Of a DNA stretch of 64,000 nucleotides, positions 43,021 through 53,697 are shown in pieces. The notes beneath the pieces are model-generated. The model did not search any database and was not told the DNA's origin. It saw only the letters and a list, made by a program, of their open reading frames with translations. Each line of letters starts with the position of its first letter. The first letter of the stretch is position 1. Source of the stretch: an uncultured Lachnospiraceae bacterium (GTDB lineage: Bacteria; Bacillota; Clostridia; Lachnospirales; Lachnospiraceae); the NCBI GenBank assembly GCA_910578605.1, contig CAJTQG010000007.1:31074-95073 (forward strand), read 5' to 3'. Made by a program: the position numbers and the translations under genes.

Positions 43021-43800
43021 ATGAAAACATACGAGTTTGATGGAAAAAAATACAAAACAGCTTCTAAACATCAGAAAGAATGGGGAAATGCTTTAATTTC
43101 CCAAATTTCGTTCATTGGAAATGAAACTGTGATGGATTTAGGATGCGGTGACGGAATTTTAACAGAACAGTTATCCTTACTTGTGCCCAATGGAAAGGTG
43201 CTTGGGATAGACGCTTCCATTAGCATGATTGAAACAGCTCAGGTGCTTCAAAAAAGAAATCTTGAATTTACACATATGGATATCAACCAAATGCACTTTG
43301 AAAATGCATTCGACCTTATTTTTTCAAATGCCGCCTTACATTGGGTGAAGGACCATAAACTGCTTTTGGCAAACACTTACAGAGCCCTAAAAACTCACGG
43401 AAAAATATTTTGGAGCTTTGGAGGCTTTGGTAACTGCGCTCATTTTATTGATGTAATGAAGAGAAAAGTAAGAGAAGAAAAATACAAAAAATATTTTATT
43501 GATTTTGAATTTCCTTGGTTTATGCCGACAAAAAATCAATATAGGGAAATCATCTCACCGGTGGGCTTTTGCACATACACAATAAAAGAGATAAATAAAG
43601 ACAGATATTTCTCTAACTCCTCTGAACTCATTCAATGGATAGACCAACCTAGTATTGTCCCTTTTATCAAATGTATCCCCGGGGAATTAAAAGAAGTATT
43701 TCGTCAAGAAGTAATATATGAAATGTTAAATAGAACGAAGCAGCCAAATGGTACTTATTTTGAAACCTTTCGCAGAATAGAAATATATGCTGAAAAATAA
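43021..43800 (+). CDS. SAM-dependent methyltransferase (trans-aconitate methyltransferase-like)
   Basis: The 259-residue class I methyltransferase has motif I VMDLGCGDGILTEQL near residue 40, the acidic VLGIDAS near 62, FTHMDINQM near 84 and FDLIFSNAALHWVKDH near 98, the last resembling Tam-type enzymes. The substrate is unknown. AAGGAGG lies 7 bases before the ATG. It is divergent from the LysR gene. Confidence 0.88.
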   Translation: MKTYEFDGKKYKTASKHQKEWGNALISQISFIGNETVMDLGCGDGILTEQLSLLVPNGKVLGIDASISMIETAQVLQKRNLEFTHMDINQMHFENAFDLIFSNAALHWVKDHKLLLANTYRALKTHGKIFWSFGGFGNCAHFIDVMKRKVREEKYKKYFIDFEFPWFMPTKNQYREIISPVGFCTYTIKEINKDRYFSNSSELIQWIDQPSIVPFIKCIPGELKEVFRQEVIYEMLNRTKQPNGTYFETFRRIEIYAEK

Positions 43801-43900
43801 CTTATACACCATGAACAAAAACATTTGGCTGCCCCTTAGGAAATAACATATTTAATTTTTTTAATTTTTCTTTTTGGGGCTCATTGCCCCTAAGAATACA

Positions 43901-44569
43901 TCACATCACTGCCACATATTGATACATTAACACAAAATGACAAATACTTCCGCCTATAACAAACAAATGAAAAATTTCATGGCTTCCAAACATCTTATGT
44001 CGGGCATTAAAGATAGGCAGCTTCAATGCATAAATCACACCGCCTATTGTATAAATAATCCCACCTGCTAACAGCCAGCCAAAGGCTGCATTGGAAAGAT
44101 TCACAAGAAGCTGTGAAAATACAGATACTACCAGCCATCCCATCGCAATATAGAGCGCAGAGGAAAACCACTTTGGACAGTTTATCCACAGAGCATTGAT
44201 GCAGATTCCTACAATTGTAATACCCCAAATCAATGCCAGCATGGGAATACCTTTATTAGGACTGAGCACAACAAGACATACTGGTGTGTATGTTCCGGCA
44301 ATCAGCACAAAAATCATCATATGGTCAATTTTGCGGAACATAACATTAGCCTTCTCTGATATATTCAACGTGTGATGCAGTGTGCTTGCGCCATACAGCA
44401 AAATCATACTCACCATAAAAATAGCTAATGATGTGATATTGCCGCTATTGTGGCTGGAAAACGCTCTCATAAGAAGCGGCACTGTAGCAAACACTGCCAT
44501 CAGCATTCCTATAAAATGAGTGATGGCGCTACCTGGCTCCTTTATTTTTTCTACTACAAATGTTTTCAT
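43901..44569 (-). CDS. Hemolysin III/PAQR family membrane protein
   Basis: The 222-residue protein has seven membrane segments and the family's conserved metal-site residues: ASTLHHT with RKIDHMMIF in the first half and GSHEIFHLFV near the C-terminus. Despite the name, the physiological role in bacteria is uncertain. AAGGA lies 6 bases before this ATG; an ATG two codons upstream overlaps the ribosome site. Confidence 0.92.
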   Translation of the reverse strand: MKTFVVEKIKEPGSAITHFIGMLMAVFATVPLLMRAFSSHNSGNITSLAIFMVSMILLYGASTLHHTLNISEKANVMFRKIDHMMIFVLIAGTYTPVCLVVLSPNKGIPMLALIWGITIVGICINALWINCPKWFSSALYIAMGWLVVSVFSQLLVNLSNAAFGWLLAGGIIYTIGGVIYALKLPIFNARHKMFGSHEIFHLFVIGGSICHFVLMYQYVAVM

Positions 44570-44769
44570 GTCCATTCCTTCTTTCTTTTTTGCTTTTTTA
44601 TCATACTATAAATGCGTACAACCGTATTGTATAATACGTTATCATTTTCTATTATATGTAGTTTTTAAAACTATATGTTATATTATAAACACTTTTTCAA
44701 AAAACACAAGCATTTTTTTACAAAATACACTGTACCCATTAGTCCATCTTATACTTTACTGAATAAAAA

Positions 44770-44805
44770 ACTCCATATATAAGCTTAAAAGCTTATATAT
44801 GGAGT
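44770..44805. terminator. Terminator after glgP
   Basis: ACTCCATATATAAGCT and its complement form a 16-bp stem around TAAA on the plus strand. On the minus strand it is followed by TTTTTTATTC and lies 60 bases past the glgP stop; on the plus strand a weaker T-run follows. Confidence 0.85.
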
Positions 44806-44864
44806 AATTTTTTAATTTTCTTTTTAAGTTTTATTTTACTATCTCTCTTATGATATTTCCCTAT

Positions 44865-47324
44865 TCACATTTCAACCTTCACTTTGCTCAAATTCCAAAT
44901 TTCCTTAGCATACTCCTCAATTGTTCTATCAGAGCTGAATTTTCCCACGCTTGCCACGTTAAGAATTGCAGATTTCGCCCATCCCTTTTCGTTGCGATAT
45001 GCTTCCTCCACCTTCTTCTGTGCTTGGGCATAGGACTTAAAATCCTTCAGAATAAAGTAGGTATCCGCTCTGTTTGAGCAATTTGTATTTAACAGGGAAT
45101 CGTATATTTCACGGAATCTTTCCGGATCTTCCGGTGCGTAATATCCGTTGATTAACTGCATCAGCACCTTACGAATGTCCATATCATTGTTGAAGATTTC
45201 CATAGGATTGTACCCGCCGTTATTCTCATAATTGATAACCTCATCGGAACTTAAGCCGAAGATAAAGGCGTTCTCCTCTCCTACCTCCTCCACAATTTCC
45301 ACATTGGCGCCGTCCATTGTACCTAAAGTTAAGGCTCCATTCAGCATAAACTTCATATTACCTGTGCCGGATGCCTCCTTACTTGCAGTAGAAATCTGCT
45401 CACTCACATCCGCAGCTGCAAAAATCCACTCTGCATTAGACACACGATAGTTCTCAATAAATACAACCTTCAGCTTGCCGTCAATACTTCTATCATTGTT
45501 AACTACATCTGCAACACTGTTAATCAGCTTAATTGTCATCTTTGCCCTTCTGTAACCGGCAGCCGCCTTTGCGCCAAAGATAAAGGTTCTTGGATAAAAC
45601 GGTCTCTCAGGATGTTCTTTAATTTCATTATATAAATACATCACATGAAGAATATTCATCAACTGACGCTTGTACTCATGAAGTCTTTTTACCTGCACAT
45701 CAAAGATGGAACGGGGATCTACATCAATTCCATTGTGCTCCTTAATATATGCAGCCAACCTAAGTTTATTCTGATATTTAATATTCATAAACTCCTGCTG
45801 ACACTTAGCATCCTCCGCATACAGAGCTAATTTTTTAATTTGGGATAAGTCTGTATACCACTCTTTTCCAATCTTGCTTGTCACCCAATCTGCTAACAAT
45901 GGATTACCGTGACCTAAGAAACGTCTCTGGGTAATACCATTTGTCTTATTGTTAAATTTCTCCGGCATCATCTCATAGAAATCCTTTAATTCCTGATTTT
46001 TTAAGATTTCTGTGTGAAGTCTTGCCACACCATTAACGGAGAAGCCTGCACAGATAGCCAGGTGAGCCATCTTAACCTGTCCGTCATAGACAATCGCCAT
46101 CTTTCTAATCTTTTCCTGATCGTTTGGATATTTCTCCTGAATCTGTAAAATAAAACGACGGTTAATCTCCTCAATAATCTGATAACATCTTGGAAGCAGC
46201 CTGGAGAACAACTCAATGGGCCATTTTTCTAAAGCCTCTGCCATAATTGTATGATTGGTGTAGGCTGTTGCCTTCTGGGTAACTTCCCATGCCTCATCCC
46301 ACTCTAAATCATACTCATCCAACAATATACGCATTAATTCTGCCACACAGATAGTTGGATGCGTGTCGTTTAACTGGAATACTACCTTCTCATGAAGTTT
46401 TTTAATATCATCATGCTTGTCCATATATTTCTTGATTGCTGTCTGCACGCTGGCAGATACGAAGAAATACTGCTGTTTTAAGCGCAGCTCTTTTCCTGCG
46501 TAATGGTCGTCACAAGGATATAACACTTCACAGATTGTCTTTGCCAGATTCTCCTGCTCGGTTGCCTTCACATAATCACCTTTGTTGAAGGAATCCAACA
46601 TAAAATGCTGAATCGGCTCTGCATCCCAGATACGCAGAGTATTGACAACATTGTTGCCGTAACCTACAATGGGCAAATCGTAAGGAACGGCACGCACTGA
46701 CTGGTAACCCTCCTGTATGAATTTCTCTCTGCCATTTTTCTGATGTTCTACCCGAGTGTATCCGCCAAAATGTACTTCACAGGCATACTCGTCCCTGCGA
46801 ACCTCAAATGGATTGCCGTCCTGCAGCCAGTTATCCGGTACCTCCACCTGATATCCGTCCACAATCTGCTGCTTGAACATACCATAGCGATAACGGATAC
46901 CGCATCCATAAGCCGGATAACCTAATGTAGCCAAGGAATCCAAGAAACATGCTGCCAGTCTTCCAAGACCGCCGTTTCCCAGCGCTGCGTCCGGCTCCTG
47001 GTCCTCTATTGTATTCAAATCTAATCCCAATTCTTCAATAGCCTGTTTAATTTCATCTCTTGCCGCCAAATTGATAATAATATTGCCAAGAGCTCTTCCG
47101 GTTAAAAATTCCATAGACAAGTAATAAACTGTCTTTACATCTTTATCCTCGTATTCCTTGTGAGTTGCAATCCACTGGTCTATAATATAGTCCTTCAACC
47201 CAAGGGCAACCGCCTGGAATATATCCATGCTGCTTGCTTCCTCCAGTGTTCTTCTGGAAACCACCTTTACATAGTCTTTTACCTGCTTTTTAAACTCTTC
47301 CTTTGAGAATGTTAATTCTGCCAT
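44865..47324 (-). CDS. glgP: Glycogen/starch phosphorylase
   Basis: The 819-residue enzyme releases glucose 1-phosphate from alpha-1,4-glucans. EDQEPDAALGNGGLGRLAAC near residue 110, FQLNDTHPTICVAELMR near 315, RLHEYKRQLMN and the PLP-binding Lys in KEASGTGNMKFMLNG near 650 are all present. Length is normal. MalQ at 56063 would act with it in glucan breakdown although not adjacent. GGAGG lies near the ATG. Confidence 0.97.
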   Translation of the reverse strand: MAELTFSKEEFKKQVKDYVKVVSRRTLEEASSMDIFQAVALGLKDYIIDQWIATHKEYEDKDVKTVYYLSMEFLTGRALGNIIINLAARDEIKQAIEELGLDLNTIEDQEPDAALGNGGLGRLAACFLDSLATLGYPAYGCGIRYRYGMFKQQIVDGYQVEVPDNWLQDGNPFEVRRDEYACEVHFGGYTRVEHQKNGREKFIQEGYQSVRAVPYDLPIVGYGNNVVNTLRIWDAEPIQHFMLDSFNKGDYVKATEQENLAKTICEVLYPCDDHYAGKELRLKQQYFFVSASVQTAIKKYMDKHDDIKKLHEKVVFQLNDTHPTICVAELMRILLDEYDLEWDEAWEVTQKATAYTNHTIMAEALEKWPIELFSRLLPRCYQIIEEINRRFILQIQEKYPNDQEKIRKMAIVYDGQVKMAHLAICAGFSVNGVARLHTEILKNQELKDFYEMMPEKFNNKTNGITQRRFLGHGNPLLADWVTSKIGKEWYTDLSQIKKLALYAEDAKCQQEFMNIKYQNKLRLAAYIKEHNGIDVDPRSIFDVQVKRLHEYKRQLMNILHVMYLYNEIKEHPERPFYPRTFIFGAKAAAGYRRAKMTIKLINSVADVVNNDRSIDGKLKVVFIENYRVSNAEWIFAAADVSEQISTASKEASGTGNMKFMLNGALTLGTMDGANVEIVEEVGEENAFIFGLSSDEVINYENNGGYNPMEIFNNDMDIRKVLMQLINGYYAPEDPERFREIYDSLLNTNCSNRADTYFILKDFKSYAQAQKKVEEAYRNEKGWAKSAILNVASVGKFSSDRTIEEYAKEIWNLSKVKVEM

Positions 47325-47443
47325 TTTTCCTCCATTCTGCCATGCTCCTGCACGACTTCTTTTTCATTCATATCTTTTATTTCTGCGAACAATAAGCCAG
47401 TTGTACACGAATGTACAATTAAGAATGACGCAAAAGCAATACA

Positions 47444-50400
47444 CTATATTTGCTTGGAAACTGCCAAAGTTACATTTTCACCATTGATGTTCCATTCTTT
47501 GCTATACCCGTCTATTGTATCAAAAATTACACCATTTGCCAACACTTCACTTGTTATTTGTTCTTGATTCTTCTGTAAAATATTCCTTATCTTCTCATTA
47601 TCCTTGGCATAAAGCATAATTTTATCCATCACCTCAAAGCCTGCCTCCTTGCGCATTGTCTGGATTTTACTAATCAGCTCTCTCACAAAGCCTTCCTCCA
47701 CCAGCTCCGGTGTGAGATTGGTATCCAGCACTACTGTAATTTGATTGTCGCTCTCGGATACATAGCCGTCCTTCTGGGCAGATTCAATTAACAAATCTTC
47801 CTTCTCCAAAACTGCCTGACCACCTTCTAAGGACAGCTTTATGGGGTTTCCTGCATTTAACATGTCCATAGCCTCATTGCCATCCAGCTCTGCCAATGCC
47901 TGACGAATGGCATTTAACTGCTTGCCATATTTAGGTCCAACGGTCTTGAGCTGAGGCTTAAAGCTGTAGGAAGTAAATTCTCTCACATCCTCTGTAAATT
48001 CTACAGCCTTCACATTTAACTCATCCGCTATAATATCCTGATAGAATCGAGACAGCTGCCAATCCGCTTTTATATACATTTGGGCAATAGGCTGGCGATT
48101 TTTTATGTTGGAAGCATTTCGGCAGGCGCGTCCAAGCACTACAACCTTCAGCAGCTTATCCATATTCTCCTCTAATTCCTTGTCTATCATCTCTTTGTTT
48201 ACCTCTGGGAAATCACAAAGATGTATACTCTCTGGAGCTCTCTCATCCAAACCGCAAACCAAATTCTGATAGATATCCTCCGTCATAAAAGGAATCATAG
48301 GAGCTGCCGCCTTACAGATGGTAACCAATGCTGTATACAACGTCATGTAGGCATTGATTTTATCCTGCTCCATTCCCTTCGCCCAAAATCTCTCACGGGA
48401 ACGCCTTACATACCAGTTGCTCATATCGTCCACAAAATCCTGAAGCGCTCTTGCCGTCTCAGGGATGCGGTAATTTGCCAAGTGTTCGTCTACCTGTCCC
48501 ACCACAGTATTCAGCCTGGATAACAGCCATTTATCCATAACAGATAGTTTATCATACTCCAATGTGTAATCTAGAGGATTAAATTGGTCAATCTCTGCAT
48601 ACAGCACATAAAAAGCATAGGTGTTCCACAGAGTACCCATAAACTTTCGCTGTCCCTCCTGAACTGCTTTTCCGTGGAAACGATTGGGCAGCCATGGCGC
48701 ACTGTTCACATAAAAATACCAGCGGATGGCGTCTGCACCATACTGCTCTAGTGCTTCAAATGGATCTACTGCATTTCCTTTTGACTTGCTCATTTTCTGT
48801 CCGTTTTCGTCCTGCACATGTCCCAGCACAATGACATTTTTATACGGCGCCTTGTTAAACAGCAATGTAGATTCCGCCAACAATGTGTAAAACCATCCTC
48901 TTGTCTGGTCTACCGCCTCGGAGATAAAGTCTGCAGGGAACTGCTGTTCAAACAGCTCCTTATTCTCAAAAGGATAATGATGCTGGGCAAATGGCATAGC
49001 GCCGGAATCAAACCAGCAGTCAATTACCTCGGGAACACGGTGCATTTCCTTACCACAGCATGGACACGGAATAGTCACCCCGTCAATGTACGGACGGTGC
49101 AGCTCGATTGTTTCATTTTCCGCCTTGCCGCTCTTATCGGCTAATTCCTTTCGACTGCCGATGGATTCCATATGTCCGCACTCACATTCCCAAATATTTA
49201 AAGGAGTTCCCCAGTAGCGATTGCGGGAAACACCCCAATCCTGCACATTTTCCAGCCAGTTTCCAAAACGTCCGGTTCCGATAGATTCCGGAATCCAATT
49301 GATTGTGTTGTTATTGCGGATTAAATCCTCCTTTACCGCTGTCATTTTGATAAACCAGGATTCTCTTGCATAATAAATTAACGGTGTGTCACATCTCCAG
49401 CAATGGGGATAGCTGTGCTCAAATTTTGGTGCATCAAACAACAGTCCGTTTTTCTCCAAATCTACCAGCACCAGCTTATCTGCCTTCTTACAAAATACAC
49501 CCTCATATGGCGTCTCCGCCGTCATCTCACCTTTTTCATTTACTAACTGCACAAAAGGAAGGTCGTAGTTGCGCCCTACATTGGCATCATCCTCACCAAA
49601 TGCCGGGGCAATGTGTACCACTCCTGTACCATCGGTCAAAGTAACATAGTTGTCACAAGTAATATAAAATGCTTTTTTATTCTGGCGATTACATGTCTCT
49701 ACCGCATAATCAAACAATGGTTCATATTCCTTGTACTCCAAATCTTTACCTGTGTATGTCTCTAATATTTCATAGGCAGGAGTACCATTCTCCTTATCTG
49801 CCAGCTTGCCAAGCACTGTGTCAAGCAATGCCTGTGCCATATAATAGGTATACCCGTCTGCCGCCTTTACCTTCACATAGCTTTCATTTGGATTCACACA
49901 GAGCGCCACATTGCTTGGCAACGTCCAGGGAGTTGTAGTCCATGCCAATATAAAAGCATCCTCTCCTACTGCTTTAAATCTGGCGATTGCGGAGCGCTCC
50001 TTCACGTCCTTGTAGCCCTGGGCCACCTCCTGGGAGGACAGGGGCGTACCGCACCGTGGACAGTAGGGAACAATCTTAAAGCCTTTATATAATAATTTTT
50101 TATCCCATATTTGTTTTAATGCCCACCACTCGGATTCAATGTAATCATCATGGTATGTGACATAGGGATTATCCATATCTGCCCAGAATCCCACAGTGCC
50201 GGAGAAATCCTCCCACATTCCTTTATATTTCCACACACTCTCTTTACACTGGTTAATAAACGGCTCCATTCCATAGCTCTCTATCTGGTCCTTTCCGTCA
50301 AGTCCCAACAGCTTCTCCACTTCCAGCTCCACTGGAAGTCCATGAGTATCCCACCCAGCTTTTCTCGGAACCATATAGCCCTTCATCGTGCGGTATCTCG

Positions 50401-50605
50401 GAATCATATCCTTGATAACACGGGTAAGCACATGACCAATATGAGGCTTGCCGTTTGCCGTGGGGGGACCGTCATAAAATGTGTAGGTCTCTCCCTCTTT
50501 TCTGTGCTCCATACTCTTATTAAAAATGTCATTTTCTCTCCAGAACTGCTCTGTTTTCTTTTCTCTTTCCACAAAGTTTAGATTGGTTGATACTTTGTCA
50601 TACAT
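47444..50605 (-). CDS. ileS: Isoleucyl-tRNA synthetase
   Basis: The 1053-residue enzyme charges tRNA-Ile. The HIGH motif is GPPTANGKPHIGHVL near residue 50 and the KMSKS motif GQKMSKSKGN near 600. The editing-domain motif WTTTPWTLPSN is near 225, and a CPRCGTPLS zinc pair precedes it. The length and long C-terminal region fit the eukaryote-like second IleRS type often found in Clostridia. AAAGGAGG lies 7 bases before the ATG. A T-box leader controls it. Confidence 0.97.
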   Translation of the reverse strand: MYDKVSTNLNFVEREKKTEQFWRENDIFNKSMEHRKEGETYTFYDGPPTANGKPHIGHVLTRVIKDMIPRYRTMKGYMVPRKAGWDTHGLPVELEVEKLLGLDGKDQIESYGMEPFINQCKESVWKYKGMWEDFSGTVGFWADMDNPYVTYHDDYIESEWWALKQIWDKKLLYKGFKIVPYCPRCGTPLSSQEVAQGYKDVKERSAIARFKAVGEDAFILAWTTTPWTLPSNVALCVNPNESYVKVKAADGYTYYMAQALLDTVLGKLADKENGTPAYEILETYTGKDLEYKEYEPLFDYAVETCNRQNKKAFYITCDNYVTLTDGTGVVHIAPAFGEDDANVGRNYDLPFVQLVNEKGEMTAETPYEGVFCKKADKLVLVDLEKNGLLFDAPKFEHSYPHCWRCDTPLIYYARESWFIKMTAVKEDLIRNNNTINWIPESIGTGRFGNWLENVQDWGVSRNRYWGTPLNIWECECGHMESIGSRKELADKSGKAENETIELHRPYIDGVTIPCPCCGKEMHRVPEVIDCWFDSGAMPFAQHHYPFENKELFEQQFPADFISEAVDQTRGWFYTLLAESTLLFNKAPYKNVIVLGHVQDENGQKMSKSKGNAVDPFEALEQYGADAIRWYFYVNSAPWLPNRFHGKAVQEGQRKFMGTLWNTYAFYVLYAEIDQFNPLDYTLEYDKLSVMDKWLLSRLNTVVGQVDEHLANYRIPETARALQDFVDDMSNWYVRRSRERFWAKGMEQDKINAYMTLYTALVTICKAAAPMIPFMTEDIYQNLVCGLDERAPESIHLCDFPEVNKEMIDKELEENMDKLLKVVVLGRACRNASNIKNRQPIAQMYIKADWQLSRFYQDIIADELNVKAVEFTEDVREFTSYSFKPQLKTVGPKYGKQLNAIRQALAELDGNEAMDMLNAGNPIKLSLEGGQAVLEKEDLLIESAQKDGYVSESDNQITVVLDTNLTPELVEEGFVRELISKIQTMRKEAGFEVMDKIMLYAKDNEKIRNILQKNQEQITSEVLANGVIFDTIDGYSKEWNINGENVTLAVSKQI

Positions 50606-50733
50606 GATTTTTCCTCCTTTTAATTATGAAAAGCTTTATATATTTTACTGCACAATCCTTCTCGCACAAGTATGCATTCCTCTAAGGGGTTTATAATTTT
50701 TTATCTTATAGGATGACCTTTCCTATAAAATCT

Positions 50734-50764
50734 AAAAAGCTCCCGTCCGTAAAAGGACGAGAGC
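50734..50764 (-). terminator. ileS: T-box-controlled terminator of ileS
   Basis: GCTCTCGTCC pairs with GGACGGGAGC and is followed by TTTTTAGA on the minus strand, about 130 bases before the ileS ATG. Its upstream strand lies just after the T-box bulge, as required for the antiterminator switch. Confidence 0.9.
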
Positions 50765-51015
50765 AATCAATTCACTTCGTTAATACCACCTGTTACATCA
50801 TACTTCATATGCGTTCCTTTTAACGGTGGAAGGCCGTCAGTTCCTACTTGTATTTTAAAATATTACAATATGTTCGTGTTATTTTGTAATACTACGTTCG
50901 GACTGCAACTCAGGAGTGATATTCGTTTCCATGCTACTCATATCCGGCTTTCACCTGCCCGGACTCTCTGGAATTTTCCCATGAAAATTACTGTCTCCAT
51001 CACAGTTTTTCTTTT
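50765..51015 (-). promoter_or_regulatory. T-box leader, isoleucine specific
   Basis: The T-box bulge reads ACAGGTGGTATTAACG on the minus strand (TGGT at 50788-50785, pairing with a tRNA ending A-CCA). Stem I further upstream has AGAGAGTCC, GGTGAAAG and a specifier segment GAATATCACTCC, in which ATC (50920-50918) is the isoleucine codon. Uncharged tRNA-Ile should prevent termination at 50734-50764. Confidence 0.88.
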
Positions 51016-51143
51016 TATATAGGCATTATCATAACATCTTATTTTTTTTTTGTAAAGGGTATTTTTTTGTTTATAATAAATTCATTATGCAATGTCAAAA
51101 TCAATCATATGAAATAAGCCATATTCTTACTTATAAGTAAATA

Positions 51144-52466
51144 TTATTTTTTTTCCTTGTTTCTTTTTTGTAAAAAATTTTTGATAGCTTTTCTTTTATT
51201 GTTACTATGAATTATTTCTTTGGCAACCTTTTTCAGTTTTTTTGATTTCACCACCATCTTTTTCACATTATCGGCATTTATAAATGCATTGTATTCTATT
51301 TGCTTTACATTTTTCGGAATCACAATGTTTCCCCTCATATCAGCACAGTTAAAAGCATATGTTCCTATATATTCTACACTATCAGGAAGCTTTACTGCGG
51401 TTAAATGACAGCAAAACCCATATTCTTCTATTCTTTTTAAATTTTTAGAAAAACGAACGGTTTTTAGTTTTTCCGCGCCATAAAATGCTCTTTTTTTTAC
51501 CACTGTTACACTGTCTGGCATAATCACTTTTTTCATATATTGGTTATTGTCCCCCCATCCTCCATTACTGGAAAAAGCATAGAAACCGATTGTCTTTACT
51601 CCCTTTGGTATCCTATAAGTATTTCCCTTCTTTTTAAAAGGATAACACACTAATGTCTTTCCATCCTTGGAGAACATGACACCGTTTTTAGATTTATATT
51701 TCTTATTGTTTTTCTCCACCTGAATGGCATGGGTTCCGCTTACCCCTGCAATACCTATTTTCTTCACCGATGCAGGTATCATCAGTTTCTTTATATTACA
51801 TACCGCAAAAGCTTCCTGTCCAATCTTTTGAATTTTGCTCTTTCCTTCCCAATGTACTTTTTCCAGCTTCGCACAATCTGTAAACGCAAAATCCCCTATG
51901 GTTTTTACTGTTTGAGGAATACTGATTTGTTTTAATGACCTGCATGTGCCAAACATAGCATCTGGTATATCCTCTATATTCTTAGGTAATTGCACACTCT
52001 CTAAATCATAGCAACATATAAATGCAGCTTCCTCTATAGATGTTACACTGTCAGGAATAATAATTTTTTGAAATCCTGAACCATCAAATGCTTGATGGCC
52101 TATCGCTTTCACACTAGAGGGAATCGTGATTATTTTTGCATTGGGAAGTCTTGAAAATGCATGGGGGGCAATATTGGTAACTCCCTCCTCAATCACAACA
52201 CTTTTTATCTCATACTGATATTCTTCCCACCAGTCTTCTTTATTTTCATAATAACACTCAAACTCTCCATGCCATTTCATTTTTTTATGACCGCATCCTT
52301 TCATGGCTCCTTTTCCGGAAAGGGTAAGCACACCGTCCTCAATCTTCCATGTTAGATTTTTTCCGTTTTTTCCTGTTACCGTTTTTGCAAGTGTTTCCGT
52401 TCTGTTGGCAAACAGGAACACCACACATAACATAATCAACAACCCTATCCATTTACACCATTTCAT
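51144..52466 (-). CDS. Exported BspA-like leucine-rich-repeat protein
   Basis: The 440-residue protein has a signal peptide (KWIGLLIMLCVVFLFANRTE, cut near 30) followed by LRR_5/BspA-type repeats of about 23 residues (ITIPSSVKAIGHQAFDGSGF; IIIPDSVTSIEEAAF; ISIPQTVKTIGDFAF; VIMPDSVTVVKKRAFYG; VKLPDSVEYIGTYAF). There is no anchoring motif, and the C-terminus is highly basic. Such proteins bind host or microbial surfaces. AGGAGG lies 7 bases before this ATG. It follows the 52550 gene by 83 bases and probably shares its c-di-GMP riboswitch. Confidence 0.85.
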   Translation of the reverse strand: MKWCKWIGLLIMLCVVFLFANRTETLAKTVTGKNGKNLTWKIEDGVLTLSGKGAMKGCGHKKMKWHGEFECYYENKEDWWEEYQYEIKSVVIEEGVTNIAPHAFSRLPNAKIITIPSSVKAIGHQAFDGSGFQKIIIPDSVTSIEEAAFICCYDLESVQLPKNIEDIPDAMFGTCRSLKQISIPQTVKTIGDFAFTDCAKLEKVHWEGKSKIQKIGQEAFAVCNIKKLMIPASVKKIGIAGVSGTHAIQVEKNNKKYKSKNGVMFSKDGKTLVCYPFKKKGNTYRIPKGVKTIGFYAFSSNGGWGDNNQYMKKVIMPDSVTVVKKRAFYGAEKLKTVRFSKNLKRIEEYGFCCHLTAVKLPDSVEYIGTYAFNCADMRGNIVIPKNVKQIEYNAFINADNVKKMVVKSKKLKKVAKEIIHSNNKRKAIKNFLQKRNKEKK

Positions 52467-52549
52467 TCTTTTTCCTCCTATCTCTCTATACCAACTCATT
52501 TAATATTGTCCCGCCTTTCTTCTACATTAAATAAACAACAAGATTTTGT

Positions 52550-53575
52550 CTATGCCAGCTGCTTTGTCACCTTATATAAGCCATCTAATGAACGACTTTT
52601 CCCTGTTTTGTCTTCATAATTGGCATTTGCCGTAAAATAAAGATAACCGCCAGTAAAGGCTATGGATTCAATTTCTACCTTTATGGATTTACCAGATACC
52701 CCTGCTGCCGCTAGCAGATTCTTTTTATCCAATGTCACTACCCGAGTCTTGGTATAACTTTTTGTTGTTCCTATTTTTGACTCTTTCAATACCATACTCA
52801 TTTTTTTATTAACACGATATACATAACTATTTCCGTTCTGATTGTTCCAATAAGTCACATACAAGTATCCGTCATACATACAGATACCCTGATTTAAATC
52901 CTCATTGCCAGCTACATTTACATTAAACTGACACAATTCTGTTATCTTTGTTCCGTTGATTTGTACAATATGAAACAATCCAGATGTATCTTTTAAAACA
53001 AAAGCATCTTTATTATTTTTCTTATCATAATTCAACCAACAAGCAATAGAACCCACTATATATTTTGTTTCTATTTTTGCATCTATCTTTCCAGTTGTTG
53101 TCATACAATAAATATATGTCTTTTTCGTTTTTTCCTCTCTTTTTCTAGTTGCCACATATAATTTTCCATCCAACCTTCTGTAAGTCATATCATTTCCATG
53201 AAACAATTGCAAACCCTTTTTTGTATTGTTTAAATTTGTCTTTGTGCCATAAAAAAGAATACACTCTGTTCCCTTTTCTCCATTTGTTTTCAAAACATAT
53301 GCTTTCCCAGTACCCAGTGCCAGCCCCTGGGTACTGGGATACTCACTGCCTGCTGCCACCCTGTCCATCAATTCATAGGCATAGGCATCACTGGCAGCAT
53401 ATGTATACACGCTTCCTCCAAAGCTCAACAATAGTACCAAAACCACAACTATGGCAGCTTTTCTTCTCAATGGTACTCTATTTGACATTTGATTGTCCGT
53501 TCTGTTTAGAATTTTCCTCCCATTCCCTGATGTATTGCTGGTACTCTTTTGTTTTTTGAAAAATAAACTAATCAT
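52550..53575 (-). CDS. Exported or membrane-anchored beta-propeller-like protein
   Basis: The 341-residue protein has an N-terminal cytoplasmic stretch of about 38 residues, one hydrophobic segment (about 40-60, AAIVVVLVLLLSFGGSVYTY) and then repeated beta-strand pairs (DGKLYVATRK; YDGYLYVTYWNN; FTGGYLYFTANA) that suggest a propeller. I do not recognise the family beyond that. AGGAGG stands directly upstream of the first ATG. It is the first gene behind c-di-GMP riboswitch 2. Confidence 0.65.
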   Translation of the reverse strand: MISLFFKKQKSTSNTSGNGRKILNRTDNQMSNRVPLRRKAAIVVVLVLLLSFGGSVYTYAASDAYAYELMDRVAAGSEYPSTQGLALGTGKAYVLKTNGEKGTECILFYGTKTNLNNTKKGLQLFHGNDMTYRRLDGKLYVATRKREEKTKKTYIYCMTTTGKIDAKIETKYIVGSIACWLNYDKKNNKDAFVLKDTSGLFHIVQINGTKITELCQFNVNVAGNEDLNQGICMYDGYLYVTYWNNQNGNSYVYRVNKKMSMVLKESKIGTTKSYTKTRVVTLDKKNLLAAAGVSGKSIKVEIESIAFTGGYLYFTANANYEDKTGKSRSLDGLYKVTKQLA

Positions 53576-53697
53576 ATATATCCTCCTTATCTTGGTGTCT
53601 TCTTAATATCACATTTGACTTCTGCTCAATGCATATCTTCTTTTAATGTTCTCTATGTATTTTTACTTTCCTCTCTATGTATTTTATAAAATTACAT

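Noticed and set aside
43850..43900. Hairpin GGGGC-TCATT-GCCCC as a terminator
   Set aside because: The stem is only five base pairs and no T-run follows on either strand; upstream T and A stretches are on the wrong side.
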